A stretch of DNA of 6,561 nt from Ardenticatenia bacterium (GTDB lineage Bacteria; Chloroflexota; Anaerolineae; Aggregatilineales; Ch27). The stretch spans positions 1 through 6,561 of the forward strand of contig JALSTC010000801.1 of the NCBI GenBank assembly GCA_026983935.1, given 5' to 3'. The translations under genes and the position numbers were made by a program. Position 1 is the stretch's first letter, and each line of letters begins with the position of its first letter. Of this stretch, positions 5,834 through 6,561 are shown in pieces. The notes beneath the pieces are model-generated. The model did no database searches. It had not been told where the DNA came from and was given only the letters and a program-made list of their open reading frames with translations.

Positions 5834-5850
5834 CACAAAAGGAGCCTGGT

Positions 5851-6561
5851 ATGTCCGAGTTCAAGCTTGTTGCCAAGCCGGGTGAGGTGGAATTCGCACG
5901 CGGCATGGAAGGCGTCGTCGCGCGTGAAACGACAAAGAGCTATGTCAATGGGCAGGAGGGCAAGCTCTACTATCACGGATATTCTATTCAAGACCTGGCC
6001 GCCCACTCCACCTTTGAGGAGACGGCCTTTTTGCTGCTTTATGACCACCTGCCGACGGAAGATGAGCTGGCACTCTTCAAGCAGCGCATGGTGCAGTACC
6101 GCGACATTCCCGATGAAGTTTACGAACTGATCGAGGATATGGCGCAGGGCTACAATGTCCATCCGATGGCGGTGCTGCGCACGGCGGTTTCGATGGCCGC
6201 CGCGTTTGATGACGAGGCAGAAGAGGATACCCCCGAAGCGCTGGAGCGCGCCGCGATCAAACTCACCTCCCGCATGGCAACCATCGGTGCAGCCATTGGC
6301 CGCGTGCGCCAGGGGCTGGAGCCGATTCAGCCGCGTTCCGATCTGCCCCATGCCACCAACTTCCTGTATATGCTGTTTGGGGAAGAGCCGGATGAGCTTT
6401 CCGCCAAGATCATGGATGTGATCCTGATCACGCACGCCGATCACGGCTGCAATGCCTCCACGTTTGCCTCGCTGGTCGTGCAGTCTACGCTGTCGGATAT
6501 GTACTCGACGGTCGTGGCCGGCATCAGCGCCCTCAAAGGCCCGCTGCACGGCGGCGCTAAC
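5851..6561 (+). CDS. gltA: Citrate synthase, N-terminal part (3'-truncated by window)
   Basis: The first 237 residues are visible; the frame runs off the window end, and family members of this type are usually about 370-430 residues. The enzyme condenses acetyl-CoA with oxaloacetate to citrate, the entry step of the TCA cycle, in the cytoplasm. The N-terminal signature EGKLYYHGYSIQDLA (36-50) is followed by HADHGCNASTFA (195-206) and GPLHGGAN (230-237). The 35-residue spacing from His198 to His233 equals that between His229 and the catalytic His264 of E. coli GltA. The two later active-site residues (equivalents of His305 and Asp362) lie outside the window. The ATG at 5851 follows a strong AAAGGAG ribosome site (5838-5844). 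2-Methylcitrate synthase (PrpC) shares these motifs and cannot be excluded from this half alone, so the symbol is provisional. It probably has its own promoter and a long leader. Confidence 0.92.
   Translation, partial: MSEFKLVAKPGEVEFARGMEGVVARETTKSYVNGQEGKLYYHGYSIQDLAAHSTFEETAFLLLYDHLPTEDELALFKQRMVQYRDIPDEVYELIEDMAQGYNVHPMAVLRTAVSMAAAFDDEAEEDTPEALERAAIKLTSRMATIGAAIGRVRQGLEPIQPRSDLPHATNFLYMLFGEEPDELSAKIMDVILITHADHGCNASTFASLVVQSTLSDMYSTVVAGISALKGPLHGGAN

Noticed and set aside
1..6561. A new multi-gene defence, mobile or biosynthetic system
   Set aside because: There are no transposase, integrase, CRISPR, toxin-antitoxin or nuclease modules and no attachment repeats. The genes belong to housekeeping or stress families in separate transcription units.

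Overview
The window is high-GC bacterial DNA with six protein genes: two open at the window edges, and four complete ones plus their control regions between them. No RNA genes, insertion sequences, CRISPR arrays or integration sites were found. The lineage is not fixed by the sequence. A COG2229-type small GTPase, a membrane-anchored HtrA with an Ala/Pro/Thr linker, a Usp-Usp-DUF389 fusion and a Gram-positive-type SOS box together suggest a GC-rich Chloroflexota-like (Anaerolineae-like) bacterium. This is an inference of moderate confidence.

Layout. Positions 1-1066 (+) hold the 3' part of a multi-spanning membrane protein gene and, 7 bases later, a small Ras-like GTPase of the COG2229 type. 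They converge on a leftward pair (2791 to 1137): a 130-residue helical protein of unknown function followed by a membrane-anchored HtrA/DegP-type serine protease. A long inverted repeat fills the 70-base gap between the convergent ends.

The 207-base region 2792-2998 is a divergent control region. It holds a good leftward promoter, a tandem/palindromic repeat, a good rightward promoter, and a perfect CGAAC-N4-GTTCC SOS (LexA) box just upstream of a rightward gene for an SRAP (YedK/HMCES-type) protein, which shields abasic sites in single-stranded DNA. Next come a 603-residue protein fusing two universal stress protein domains to a DUF389 membrane domain, and then a citrate synthase gene cut by the window end.

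How the genes relate. Three of the units are stress-related: envelope protein quality control (HtrA), DNA damage (SRAP) and Usp-type signalling. Apart from the two tight same-strand pairs, each appears to have its own promoter, so this looks like neighbouring independent units rather than one pathway. The best-supported regulatory observation is the SOS box ahead of the SRAP gene. The most unusual protein is the Usp-Usp-DUF389 fusion. I see no clear evidence for a wholly new multi-gene system.
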